A stretch of 24,839 bases of DNA from JALYGJ01 sp036558545 (GCA_036558545.1 DATBFJ010000013.1:1-24839), one strand, 5' to 3'; numbered from the stretch's first letter, positions 8,046-16,545 are shown. Translations and numbers: made by a program. The notes: a model not told the origin generated them from the sequence alone.

Positions 8046-9227
8046 GTGACGGCCGCAGACGAGACCGCCTCGATTCCACAGTCAGGGACGACCGCCCAGC
8101 CCGCCGAGACAGCCGAGGCGACCGCGACAACGGCCGGAGCCGAGGCCGCGCACGCGAATGTCCGCTACCGGCCCATGCAGCTGCCGAGCGCGCCATTTTG
8201 GTTGACGCTGATCGCGGCCGTGGTCTTTGCCTCGATCATCGCGGCCACGTGGTCCGTCGTGTTCCTTTTCGCGGTTGGCCTGGCGCTCTTCGCCATCTTT
8301 GTGCCCGTCGTCAACTGGATGACGAGGCGTGGTGTTCCGCGCGCTCTCGCGTCACTGGCGATGGTTGCGATGCTGGTCGTGGCCGCGATCCTCGTCGGGC
8401 TGTTCGCCATTGCGGTCTTCTTCAACCAATTGCTTCCCTTCCTGGCTTCCATTCCCGACACGCTCGCGCAGGTTCAAGCAAAGGCACCCGACTGGCTGGC
8501 CAGTGCCATCCAGGGGCTGCTCGACGCCATCCACAACGCCAGCGCGAACATCGACCCGACGACCATCGCGCTGGGCTTCCTGTCTGGCATCCTGGGACTC
8601 GTCGGCACGGCGCTCGCTCTGACCATGCTGCCGTTCTTCATCTTTTACCTGCTGGTTGATCAGCCGCGCATGTCCAGGGTTACGCGGGAGACCATTCCGG
8701 TGCCGTGGCGGCCGTACGTCAAGCAGGCGGTCAACATCTTCGTCAACGACTTCGCCAACTATTTCAAGGCAGAGGTCATCGTCGGCAGCATCCAGGGTGT
8801 TGCCGTCACCATCGGCTGCTTCGTCATCGGCCTGATCGTGGGGCCGCCGTTCCAGGGCTTTGCCCTGTTGCTCGGCGTTATCGCCGGCGTGATGGAGCTC
8901 CTGCCCCAGATCGGCCCGATCATCTCGCTGATCCCGGCCTTGCTGCTGGCCCTCGCCACCTCGCCGATGGCGGTCGTCCTCGTCGGCGGCTTCTACCTGG
9001 TGGTGTTCATCATCGAAGCCAACGTCCTGGTTCCGAAGATCGAGGGCGAGGTGATCTCATTCAGCCCGGCGACGGTGATCTTCCTGGTCACGGTGGGCAT
9101 TGCCCTTGGCGGCATCATCGGCGGGATCCTCGCCCTGCCCGTCGCGGCGATCATCCGCGATCTGTTCGGCTTCATCTTCCGCCAGGTCGAGCAGGACAGC
9201 ATCATCGAGGAACCGGCCGGAACGTAG
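8046..9227 (+). CDS. AI-2E family transporter (first of two)
   Basis: A 393-residue membrane protein of the AI-2E (TqsA/YdiK/PerM) family, implicated elsewhere in export of autoinducer-2 or other small solutes or in Na+/H+ antiport. The first 38 residues are an Ala/Thr-rich, low-complexity tail, followed by seven to eight membrane segments from about residue 50. The typical loop ELLPQIGPIISLIPALLLAL is present, as is the long periplasmic-type segment between helices 3 and 4. The start is GTG 8046 with GAGGG just upstream. The next gene is a second, divergent copy of the same family with a shorter N-terminus. Substrate unknown. Confidence 0.93.
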   Translation: MTAADETASIPQSGTTAQPAETAEATATTAGAEAAHANVRYRPMQLPSAPFWLTLIAAVVFASIIAATWSVVFLFAVGLALFAIFVPVVNWMTRRGVPRALASLAMVAMLVVAAILVGLFAIAVFFNQLLPFLASIPDTLAQVQAKAPDWLASAIQGLLDAIHNASANIDPTTIALGFLSGILGLVGTALALTMLPFFIFYLLVDQPRMSRVTRETIPVPWRPYVKQAVNIFVNDFANYFKAEVIVGSIQGVAVTIGCFVIGLIVGPPFQGFALLLGVIAGVMELLPQIGPIISLIPALLLALATSPMAVVLVGGFYLVVFIIEANVLVPKIEGEVISFSPATVIFLVTVGIALGGIIGGILALPVAAIIRDLFGFIFRQVEQDSIIEEPAGT

Positions 9228-9303
9228 CCCGTTACGGGTGACGCCCGCGTAATGCCGCGACATGACAGTTTTGCCGTGGAAACAAGTCGGCGGGACGTGA
9301 TGC

Positions 9304-10326
9304 TTGAACGCTGAGCCCCAGTCGACCTCGAGCGGGCCCAGCCTGGGTCGAGGGCTGATCATCGCCGCCGCGGTGGCCATCGTGCTCATCGGCATGCGCT
9401 TCGGCTCTTATCTCGTCGTGCTCGTCGTGTTCTCGGCGCTGGTGACGCTCCTCCTGGCGCCGCTTCAGCAGCGCCTCCTGGCGCGCGGCATGCGCACGTC
9501 GGTCGCACTCAGCCTGTGCATAGGAACGTACGTCGTCGTGCTCGGGGTCGCGGCGGTCATCGTGATCATCGGCGTGGCCGATTTCGTCAACAACCTGCCC
9601 AGCTACCGGAATGCCATCGAGGTGGCGATGGACAAGCTCTTCGGTCCCAGCGAGCTCGCCCAGCAGCTCGTCGGCGTAATCGCCGACGTTGCGCAGTCGC
9701 TCGTGTCGACGATTGGGTCGGGCGTGGTGGTCATCGGCTACAGCGTCATCGTCGTTGCGTATTTCCTCGTCGAGGCGCGCCGCGGCCGGAAGCGGTTGTT
9801 GTGGGCGGCGCGCGGCAACGATGAAGTCGTGGATAGATCGCTCGAGATGACGCACCGAATGCAGTCTTTCGTGGTGGCACGCACGGTCCTTGGCCTGGTG
9901 GCAGCCGTTGTTGAGACCGTGGTCCTCATCGTTCTCGGCATTCCTTCAGCGCTGCTGTGGGGCGTGCTGAGCTTCCTGATGAGCTTCGTCCCGAACATCG
10001 GCTTCATCGTCGCGCTCATCCCGCCGGCGGTGCTGGCGCTGGGCCTGTACGGCCCCTTGATGGCCCTGGCCGTCGTCGTCGCCTACAGCATCACCAATTT
10101 CGCTGTCGACTACATCCTCCAGCCGCGCTACATCGGAACGAGCGTGAACATGTCGGCGCTGATCGTTACCTTGTCGATCGTCTTCTGGGGACTCATCCTT
10201 GGGCCCGCCGGGGCCCTGCTGGCCATCCCGCTGACGATCGCCGCGATCGCTTTGGCGGACAGCTTCCCGGATTCGCGGCCCTTCGCCCGGCTGCTCGTTG
10301 ACGATGTCGAGCCGACCACCGATTGA
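9304..10326 (+). CDS. AI-2E family transporter (second of two)
   Basis: A 340-residue AI-2E family membrane protein. Its first membrane helix starts almost at the N-terminus (LGRGLIIAAAVAIVLIG), and the family loop appears as SFVPNIGFIVALIPPAVLAL, with YILQPRYIG and the closing LGPAGALLAIPLTIA. The start is TTG 9304; the nearby ATG at 9300 is in a frame that stops at once, and later ATGs would cut into the first helix. The ribosome site is weak. It lies 76 bases after the first AI-2E gene and overlaps the following ThrE-like gene. The two copies differ clearly, so this is an old duplication or two distinct subfamilies, not a recent repeat. Confidence 0.92.
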   Translation: MNAEPQSTSSGPSLGRGLIIAAAVAIVLIGMRFGSYLVVLVVFSALVTLLLAPLQQRLLARGMRTSVALSLCIGTYVVVLGVAAVIVIIGVADFVNNLPSYRNAIEVAMDKLFGPSELAQQLVGVIADVAQSLVSTIGSGVVVIGYSVIVVAYFLVEARRGRKRLLWAARGNDEVVDRSLEMTHRMQSFVVARTVLGLVAAVVETVVLIVLGIPSALLWGVLSFLMSFVPNIGFIVALIPPAVLALGLYGPLMALAVVVAYSITNFAVDYILQPRYIGTSVNMSALIVTLSIVFWGLILGPAGALLAIPLTIAAIALADSFPDSRPFARLLVDDVEPTTD

Positions 10327-11671
10327 CCATCAAGAAGCCCACCAGGAGTCGGCCCCGGTCATCCGACTAGCCGTCCGACTCGCTGCGGTGATGCTCGCCT
10401 CCGGCGCACAGACCGACGACATCGAGGATGCAATCTCGACCGTTTGCGTCGCCTACGGTGTCACCAACGTCCAATCGGCCGTGACCTTCTCCACGATCAA
10501 TGTTTCGCATGACGAGCCGCGCGCTCGTCGTCCGACAACGCTCGTGCGCATCGTTCGCGAGCGCAGGAACGACTTCGCCCACCTCGCGCAGGCCGCGGCG
10601 TTCGTGGACGCGGTCGAGCGAAACGAGCTGAGCCTTGATCAAGCGGAAGTCGCTGTCAGCGACCTTGAGCAGCCGACCTGGCCGTATCCGCGCCTGATCA
10701 GGTATCTGGCCCCACCGTTGTCGGCGACAGGCTCGACGCTCGTCTTCGGCGGCAGCGCGCTGGATGCTATTGCGACCCTTGGGATAGCGCTTGCCGTCCA
10801 GCCCGTGTTGGCGCAGATGGACCGCTCCACCCTGCCGCCTTTTTTTCGCTCCGTCTTCGGCGCGGCAGCATCGACTTTGTTAGTGGCCCTTCTGGTGGGT
10901 CTGGATCTGCCGGTGACCGGCGGCCTCGTCCTCACCGGCAGCCTGCTCGGCCTGCTGCCCGGCTATGCGCTCGTGTCGGGGTTCCGCGACCTGATCGACC
11001 AATCGATCATTTCCGGTACGGCCCGACTGGCCGAAGCGCTCCTCCTCGGCGCGGGGGTTGCCGGAGGTACGGCGCTCGGGATCGCCCTGGCCGAAAACGT
11101 CGGCGTCAGGCTGTCGCTCATCACCACCGGTCTCGTCGACTGGAGCCAGGGCGTCTCGATCCTGGCGGCCGTACTCGCCGTCGGTGCGTTCGCCGTCAGG
11201 CTGGGCGTGCCGCGCAAATACGTCTGGCAGAGCGCGTTGCTGGGCGCCTTCGCGTGGATCGTCTATCTCGCGGTCGCGGGCGGCGGCCGCGACATTCAGT
11301 CATCTCTGGCTACCTTCGCGGCCGCCCTGCTCGTCGGCACTCTGGGGCGCATCCTCGCTCGGGGGCAACGCGCGCCATCGGCGTTGTGGGTCGTGCCCGC
11401 GATCCTGCCCCTGCTGCCCGGGCTCCAGATCGTGCTGGCCCTGCTCGCTCCCACGGACCAGGAGCGCGTCGCGGGTATGGTCGCGGCCGCGACCACGGCC
11501 TTCACCCTGGGCGTTGGCGTGGGCATGGGCGACATCATCGTTGCGACGCTGCTCAACGTTCGCGACCGGGTCGTGGGACCGGCCGTGGGGGCAGCTGCGC
11601 ATGCTGCGGACGACTTCATAGTCGCTCCCGTCGAGCGCGCCGTGGGCCACTCACGGGAGAAGCGCGTCTAG
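10304..11671 (+). CDS. ThrE-family threonine/serine exporter-like membrane protein
   Basis: A 455-residue protein with both halves of the ThrE family. The N-terminal half (PF06738-type) has the typical helix LAAVMLASGAQTDDIEDAI, a soluble region to about residue 125, then five membrane segments. The C-terminal half (ThrE_2-type) has five more, including LWVVPAILPLLPG. ThrE of Corynebacterium exports threonine and serine by proton motive force, so amino-acid export is the likely role. The ATG at 10304 overlaps the AI-2E gene by 23 bases; a TTG at 10298 would add two residues. The overlap suggests translation coupled to the AI-2E gene. There is a soluble tail of about 30 residues at the C-terminus. 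Confidence 0.9.
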   Translation: MSSRPPIDHQEAHQESAPVIRLAVRLAAVMLASGAQTDDIEDAISTVCVAYGVTNVQSAVTFSTINVSHDEPRARRPTTLVRIVRERRNDFAHLAQAAAFVDAVERNELSLDQAEVAVSDLEQPTWPYPRLIRYLAPPLSATGSTLVFGGSALDAIATLGIALAVQPVLAQMDRSTLPPFFRSVFGAAASTLLVALLVGLDLPVTGGLVLTGSLLGLLPGYALVSGFRDLIDQSIISGTARLAEALLLGAGVAGGTALGIALAENVGVRLSLITTGLVDWSQGVSILAAVLAVGAFAVRLGVPRKYVWQSALLGAFAWIVYLAVAGGGRDIQSSLATFAAALLVGTLGRILARGQRAPSALWVVPAILPLLPGLQIVLALLAPTDQERVAGMVAAATTAFTLGVGVGMGDIIVATLLNVRDRVVGPAVGAAAHAADDFIVAPVERAVGHSREKRV

Positions 11672-11735
11672 GCGCGATGGCGGCCGCGTCGTACGAAGTG
11701 CATGACGCGAGGATGCCCGTCTGTTCTACCTTTGG

Positions 11736-11765
11736 CACCAGAGGGCGCGACGTGCGCTCCTGGTG
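11736..11765 (+). promoter_or_regulatory. Hairpin abutting the ribosome site of the META lipoprotein
   Basis: CACCAG (11736-11741) pairs with CTGGTG (11760-11765), and GCGC pairs with GCGC inside, around the loop GACGT with a small internal loop. The 3' arm touches the purine-rich GAGGGG (11765-11770) just before the next gene. No T-run follows, so it is not a standard terminator. It could end ThrE transcripts with Rho, or affect access to the ribosome site. Confidence 0.4.
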
Positions 11766-11772
11766 AGGGGCG

Positions 11773-12579
11773 ATGAGGACGATGAGGGTTAACTCTGTGC
11801 TGTTGCGATCGATGCTCGCGGTCGGGCTTCTCGCGGTGCTGCTCGGCGCGTGCAACCAGGCGCCGGCGGGCGCCTCGCCTACGCCGCCATTGAGCCCACT
11901 GGCCAACACCGATTGGACCCTGACGCAGATCGCCGGTCGAGATCTGCCGGCGGGCACCAACATCACGCTGTTGTTCGGCATCTTCAATGCGTCCGGCTTT
12001 TCGGGCTGCAACCAGTACAACGTGGGCTATCGAACCCTGGACACGGGTCTGCTGTTCGGCGCTGTCTCGAGCACGCGCGCCTCATGCGGCCAGACTCTCG
12101 ATACGTTCGAAGTTGGTTACTACTCATCGCTGGACAGCGTCACGCACTGGGCCGTCGCAAACGACACGCTGACCCTGACCAAGGCGACCGCTGAGACCAT
12201 CCTCGTTTATCAGCGCATGGCGCCCGCCACCGTCCAGGGCGCCTGGACGGTCACCATGGTCAACAATGGCCAGGGCGCGGTCACGACTATTCCTGCGGGC
12301 GTTTCGGCGAACGTGAGCTTCAACGGCGATGGAACGGTCCAGGGCTTTGGCGGCTGCAACAACTTCAACGGCGGATACAGCACCGGAGCGCTCGACTCGA
12401 TCGCGATCGGGCCGCTGATGTCAACGATGAAGGCCTGCGGCGACCCGGCCGATTCATTCGAACGGCAGCTCCTGACGGCCCTGGGCAATTCGACCAAGTG
12501 GGACGTCACGAGCGGCACACTCGACCTGCGCGATGCCAGTGGCGCGCAGCAGGTCGAGGCGACAACGGCCGTTCACTAG
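11773..12579 (+). CDS. Lipoprotein with two META (HslJ-like) domains
   Basis: A 268-residue predicted lipoprotein. The signal peptide ends in the lipobox LLGAC (Cys27), followed by a Pro/Ser-rich tether. Two META domains follow: residues 45-147 with FSGCNQYNVGY and TRASCG, and 153-260 with FGGCNNFNGGY and TMKACGDP. META-domain proteins include HslJ, tied to novobiocin resistance and heat shock in E. coli, and other secreted proteins; none has a known catalytic role. The paired Cys in each copy may form a disulfide outside the cell. The start may be ATG 11773 or ATG 11782; GAGGGG at 11765-11770 suits the second slightly better by spacing. Confidence 0.92.
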   Translation: MRTMRVNSVLLRSMLAVGLLAVLLGACNQAPAGASPTPPLSPLANTDWTLTQIAGRDLPAGTNITLLFGIFNASGFSGCNQYNVGYRTLDTGLLFGAVSSTRASCGQTLDTFEVGYYSSLDSVTHWAVANDTLTLTKATAETILVYQRMAPATVQGAWTVTMVNNGQGAVTTIPAGVSANVSFNGDGTVQGFGGCNNFNGGYSTGALDSIAIGPLMSTMKACGDPADSFERQLLTALGNSTKWDVTSGTLDLRDASGAQQVEATTAVH

Positions 12580-12612
12580 CCCGGCTAACCGTTCAGGAAG
12601 GAGGAAGGGACA

Positions 12613-13164
12613 GTGCTTACTGCGGCAGTGGCGGCGGAGGAGCTGCACAGGCGTTGGGGCTGGATCTTCGGCGCCGGGGTCGTGCTCGCGATCCTCGGTG
12701 TCCTGGCATTGATGAATGCCGTGAGCGCGACGCTGATCACCACGGTCATCGTCGGCTTCCTGCTCATCGTCGCGGGCGTGGTTGACATCTTCGCCTCGCT
12801 GACCGGCGGAGCCGAGTCGGGTGGCTGGCGCATCCTGCGCTTCGTCCTCGGCATTCTGTACATCGTCGTCGGCCTTGACCTCGTCGCTCAGCCTGCGCTT
12901 GGTGCGATCACTCTCATCTTTGTTGTCGGATTGCTGCTCGCCTTCGACGGGATCATGAAGCTGATCGCCGCGTTCACCACCCCGGGCAATCGGCTTCTGC
13001 TGATCGTCATCGGCGTCATCGACATCCTGCTCGGCGCGTGGGCCATCAGCAACATCCCGATGTCCGCACCGGCAATCGGTTTCTTTGTTGGCTTCATGCT
13101 GATTTTTGCCGGGATCAACTGGATGGTCATCGGCTGGAGTGCCAAGTCGGGCGCCCTGCCCTGA
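12613..13164 (+). CDS. HdeD-family (DUF308) membrane protein
   Basis: A 183-residue protein with six hydrophobic helices arranged as three repeats of two, the pattern of the HdeD/DUF308 family. HdeD in E. coli supports acid resistance at high cell density; in most bacteria the role is unknown. Helix pairs carry the recurring GIL..VVGL and G.IDILLGAWAI type motifs. The start is GTG 12613, preceded by the purine-rich GGAGG (12598-12602) and AAGGGA. It lies 33 bases after the META gene and 23 bases before the next membrane gene, so the cluster may be one transcript. Confidence 0.92.
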   Translation: MLTAAVAAEELHRRWGWIFGAGVVLAILGVLALMNAVSATLITTVIVGFLLIVAGVVDIFASLTGGAESGGWRILRFVLGILYIVVGLDLVAQPALGAITLIFVVGLLLAFDGIMKLIAAFTTPGNRLLLIVIGVIDILLGAWAISNIPMSAPAIGFFVGFMLIFAGINWMVIGWSAKSGALP

Positions 13165-13187
13165 CGCTGGCCTGACCTGACCGAAGA

Positions 13188-14207
13188 ATGCGCAAGGGCG
13201 GGCTGATCCATAACGTCTTTGTGGGCCTGCTCGTCCTGCTTGCGGCGCTGGCGTTCACAGCGACCGCAATTGCCGGGTGGACGCACCAGACGGCGCTTGT
13301 AACAGACCGCTTCGTCAGCGTCATAACGACTGCCACAGCTGATCCGGAGGTCGTCGATTCTCTCGGAACGCGCGTCGCCGACCAGGTGGTCGACAGGCTC
13401 GGCCTGGAACAACGGCTGACGAACCTCCTGCCACCCGCGCTCGATCGGCTTGCCGAACCCCTGACCGAGGCGGTTCATGATCGGATCGCCACGGCAACAC
13501 AGAACCTGCTCGGCAGTCCCGGCTTTCAGCAACACTGGACGAATGCGCTGACGCGGCTGCACGCTGGTTTCCTGAACGTCGTCAACGGTAACTCGCAGTA
13601 CTTCACGACGACCAACGGCAAGCTCACCCTGGATCTGCTGGCGGTCATGAATGCGGTGGTCACCGAGCTTCAGCAAGACGGCGTTCTACCGACGGCGTCT
13701 GACTTCCCGCAGTTCTCGGATACGGCAGACCGATCGGATTACCTCAGCCGCCTGGGAACCTACTTGCAGGCGCAACTGCCACCCGATTTCGGTCAGGTGC
13801 CGATTGCCGACGAGGCTTCGGTGCAGACCATCGGCAACGCCCTGCACCTGTTTGATCAGGCACTGGTCGGGATGGCGCTTTTGACGATCGTGCTCGTGCT
13901 CGCCGCCATCCTGTTTGCTCACAGAACCTGGAATGCGGTCGCCTGGCTCGGGACGACGATCGTCGTAATGCTCGGTTTGATCCTGCTCGGGCTATTCGGC
14001 ATCGAGGGCCTGTCGGGCGACGTCGTGGCGAACCCGGATAGTCCGGTCCTGGTCGCGGCGCTGGTTGGCGCGCTCGCGGGTTCTCTGGCGACCTGGCTGG
14101 GAGTGATCGCGTTCGCGATCTTGATCATTACCATTCCGGCCGCCTTCATGGCCCGTCGAGTTGGTCGTGAGTCTGCCGCCAAAGCACGGATGCCAGCCGG
14201 AGCATGA
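13188..14207 (+). CDS. Membrane protein with large extracytoplasmic domain, function unknown
   Basis: A 339-residue protein I cannot assign to a characterised family. One helix at 10-30 is followed by a soluble part of about 195 residues, starting WTHQTALVTDRFVSVI and containing many acidic and amphipathic helices. Three to four helices then follow (about 226-325) and a basic tail. The layout resembles an actinobacterial group of integral membrane proteins with a WT-x-x-T-LxxTDxYV start after the first helix, also uncharacterised. Its stop overlaps the start of the phosphatase-fusion gene (ATGA), so the two are translated in a coupled way and probably work together at the membrane. Confidence 0.85.
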   Translation: MRKGGLIHNVFVGLLVLLAALAFTATAIAGWTHQTALVTDRFVSVITTATADPEVVDSLGTRVADQVVDRLGLEQRLTNLLPPALDRLAEPLTEAVHDRIATATQNLLGSPGFQQHWTNALTRLHAGFLNVVNGNSQYFTTTNGKLTLDLLAVMNAVVTELQQDGVLPTASDFPQFSDTADRSDYLSRLGTYLQAQLPPDFGQVPIADEASVQTIGNALHLFDQALVGMALLTIVLVLAAILFAHRTWNAVAWLGTTIVVMLGLILLGLFGIEGLSGDVVANPDSPVLVAALVGALAGSLATWLGVIAFAILIITIPAAFMARRVGRESAAKARMPAGA

Positions 14208-16336
14208 GCCTGATTCAGCGTCTTGTGTCGTTCTATCAGCTACAGATCGAGGTTCTGTGGAAGTGGCGGCCTGGCCGTCGAGCGTTGATCAAGCGCGCGA
14301 TCGTGTCGCTCATATGCGGCACGATCGCGCTGCTGCTGACGGTGGTGATCATGCCCGGCATCAAGGCCACGAGCCTTTGGACGATCGTCGTCGCCGTCAT
14401 CGTCCTGGCCCTGTTCAACGCCCTGGTGCGCCCGGTCGTCCTGGCGCTGTTCGCCGGTGTATCAACCATCGCGGTGATCATCGCGACGCTCGTGATGCAG
14501 GTCGTGTCGTTCCTGTTCATCGAGTGGCTGCTGCCCGATTTCCAGGTCACCGGCGTCATCGCGGCGTTCCTCGGACCGTTCGTCTTTGCCCTGTTCAACA
14601 CGCTGTTTGCGGCGATCCTCAATGCCGACAGCGGCGAGACCTTTTACGGCGCGCTGGTTGCCCAGCTGGCGCGGCGCAGGCCGGACGCCATCGTCACCGA
14701 CAAGCCCGGGCTGGTGATCGTGCAGATCGATGGCCTGGCACAACCCATCCTGGCGCAGCAGGTTCGTGCCGGACGGGTGCCGTTCATCTCGCACTGGATT
14801 CGCTCGGGTCAGATGAAGCTCGACAGATGGACTGCCCTGCTGCCCTCGCAGACTTCCGCCAGCCAGGCCGGCATCCTGCACGGCAACAACAGCTTCATCC
14901 CGGCCTTCCGATGGTGGGAGAAGGACACGCAGAGGATGCTCGTGTCGAACCACCCGGACGACGCGACGGAGATCGTGCGCCGTGCCTCGAATGGCGAAGG
15001 GTTGTTGTCAAACGACGGCGCCAGCGTCGGCAACCTGGTGTCCGGCGACGCGACGCGTTCGTACATCACGATGGCCACGATCAAGGATCCATCACAGGGC
15101 CTGGGCCAGAGTCGCGCCTGGTACTCGTTCTTCGTCAGTCCCGACAAGTACCTTCGCGCCGGAGTGCTGACGGTTGGCGAAATCATCAAGGAATACGTCC
15201 AGGCGATCAGCGCGGAACGGCGAGGAGTCGAACCGTCGATGCATCGCGGTATGCCATATCCGATCGCGCGGGCTGCCACGAACGTGATCCTCCGTTCGCT
15301 CGCCACCTCGCTGGTCATGGAAGAGATGTATCGCGGCACGCCGGTGATCTACGTCGACTACACCGACTATGACGAGATCGCCCATCACTCGGGCCCCGAA
15401 CGCAGCGAAACGCTCGACGCCCTCGACGGTGTGGACGCAACGGTTCGCGCCCTGGTCAAGGCAACGGACGACACGCCACGTCCCTATCGATTCGTGCTGT
15501 TAGGTGACCACGGACAAAGCCTTGGAGCCACGTTCAAGCAGCGCTATGGCGTATCCCTGCACGAGTACATATCGCAGCTGATGGGCGGGTCAGTCGATGT
15601 CGCCGCGGCGACGGGACGTGTCGAGGAATGGGGTGCGCTCAACGCAGTGGCAACGGAGGCATCCCGGGCATCGGGCACGACCGGTGCGCTGACCCGTGCC
15701 GCACTGGGCAGTCGTACCCAGGGCGGGGCCATCGACCTGGCGCCCAAAAAAGAGGAGGTCAAGACGGAGGACGCCACGGAGCCTCCCGAGCTGGTCGTCT
15801 GCGCCAGCGGCAACCTGGCCCTTATCTATTTCCCGCGACTGCCGGGCCGGGTAAGCCTCGAAACAATCGAGAAGGCGTGGCCGGGCTTGCTCAACAAGCT
15901 CAGCCATCACGAGGGCGTGGGCCTGATCATGGGTCGCTCCGAGACGGCCGGGACGGTCGCGATGGGACGGGACGGCAACAACTACCTGGACAGCGCCAAG
16001 GTGGACGGCGAGGATCCGGTCGCCCAGTTCGGCGAGCACGCCGTCGCCGGCCTCAAGCGGGTCGACGGGATGGAGCATTGCCCCGACCTGGTGGCCATCA
16101 GTCTGCTGGATCCCAGCACCGGCGAAGTTGCCGCGTTCGAGGAGCTGATCGGCTCCCATGGCGGCCTGGGAGGTCCGCAGACGGAGCCCTTCATTCTTCA
16201 CCCTTCGGACTGGGCGATCGACGAGCCGATCGTCGGAGCTGAGAACGTCTATCGCCAGATCAGGCGCTGGCTGTCCGGCATGGGCATCGAGCTCGGCTCG
16301 CCGGCCAAGGCCGGCGAGCCGGCGGAGACTGCCTAG
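14204..16336 (+). CDS. Holin-like membrane domain fused to alkaline-phosphatase-superfamily domain
   Basis: A 710-residue fusion. Residues 28-142 hold four membrane helices matching the Phage_holin_4_2 pattern (LFNALVRPVVLALFAGVSTI, then VMQVVSFLFIEWLLPDFQV, then LFNTLF). Residues 165-690 form an alkaline-phosphatase-superfamily domain of the phosphodiesterase/nucleotide-pyrophosphatase type: Asp176 in VQIDGL, nucleophile candidate Thr217 in PSQTSAS, Asp390 and His394 in YDEIAHHSGP, Asp435-His436 in LGDHGQS, and late His652 in GSHGG. All expected metal ligands are thus present, so it is probably active, on an unknown phospho- or sulfo-ester. If the holin-like part has both ends in the cytoplasm, the enzyme would be cytoplasmic, which needs testing. 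It is coupled to the preceding gene by a 4-base overlap. Confidence 0.9.
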   Translation: MSLIQRLVSFYQLQIEVLWKWRPGRRALIKRAIVSLICGTIALLLTVVIMPGIKATSLWTIVVAVIVLALFNALVRPVVLALFAGVSTIAVIIATLVMQVVSFLFIEWLLPDFQVTGVIAAFLGPFVFALFNTLFAAILNADSGETFYGALVAQLARRRPDAIVTDKPGLVIVQIDGLAQPILAQQVRAGRVPFISHWIRSGQMKLDRWTALLPSQTSASQAGILHGNNSFIPAFRWWEKDTQRMLVSNHPDDATEIVRRASNGEGLLSNDGASVGNLVSGDATRSYITMATIKDPSQGLGQSRAWYSFFVSPDKYLRAGVLTVGEIIKEYVQAISAERRGVEPSMHRGMPYPIARAATNVILRSLATSLVMEEMYRGTPVIYVDYTDYDEIAHHSGPERSETLDALDGVDATVRALVKATDDTPRPYRFVLLGDHGQSLGATFKQRYGVSLHEYISQLMGGSVDVAAATGRVEEWGALNAVATEASRASGTTGALTRAALGSRTQGGAIDLAPKKEEVKTEDATEPPELVVCASGNLALIYFPRLPGRVSLETIEKAWPGLLNKLSHHEGVGLIMGRSETAGTVAMGRDGNNYLDSAKVDGEDPVAQFGEHAVAGLKRVDGMEHCPDLVAISLLDPSTGEVAAFEELIGSHGGLGGPQTEPFILHPSDWAIDEPIVGAENVYRQIRRWLSGMGIELGSPAKAGEPAETA
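16294..16321. repeat. Perfect 13-bp inverted repeat with AA spacer at the end of the fusion gene
   Basis: CGGCTCGCCGGCC (16294-16306) and GGCCGGCGAGCCG (16309-16321) are exact reverse complements separated by AA. The repeat lies in the last codons of the phosphatase-fusion gene, 12 bases before its stop codon. In RNA it would form a very stable hairpin. It may belong to a terminator or a 3'-end protecting structure together with the hairpin at 16347-16378. Confidence 0.75.
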
Positions 16337-16346
16337 CAAACGCGTT

Positions 16347-16378
16347 ATCTGGCCGGAGCTGTCATCCGGCCTCCAGAT
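16347..16378 (+). terminator. Hairpin after the fusion gene, possible terminator
   Basis: ATCTG-GCCGGA style stem: ATCTGGCCGGA (16347-16357) pairs with TCCGGCC and CAGAT (to 16378), leaving a two-base bulge and a seven-base loop GCTGTCA. It starts 11 bases after the stop codon. No clear T-run follows, so intrinsic termination is uncertain; it could instead stop exonucleases or work with Rho. Confidence 0.4.
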
Positions 16379-16488
16379 GCCCGTCCGAAACGTCTCTTAC
16401 ACCCCGGCCGTAATCGTTTTACGCGCAGGGTGCAATGTGCGGACCAGACTTTCGGGACCTACATGAGGACTTACATGGGGGTGCGGAC

Positions 16489-16524
16489 ATGCACACGCGC
16501 AAGCTGACCGACCGGATCACCTGA
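16489..16524 (+). CDS. Candidate 11-residue leader peptide
   Basis: ATG 16489 opens an 11-codon frame (MHTRKLTDRIT, stop 16522-16524). GGGGG (16477-16481) stands 7 bases upstream, an ideal ribosome-site distance. It ends 21 bases before the 71-residue gene. There is no codon bias or homology evidence at this length, so this is only a candidate. Confidence 0.22.
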   Translation: MHTRKLTDRIT

Positions 16525-16545
16525 AAGTTGAGGGGGGCCGCAACG

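Noticed and set aside
8046..10326. Recent tandem duplication of AI-2E genes
   Set aside because: The two proteins share the family layout but little direct sequence, and their N-termini and lengths differ, so a recent duplication is not supported.
14161..15372. 403-codon plus-strand frame inside the phosphatase fusion
   Set aside because: It overlaps the fusion in another frame, has no recognisable domain and shows shadow composition.
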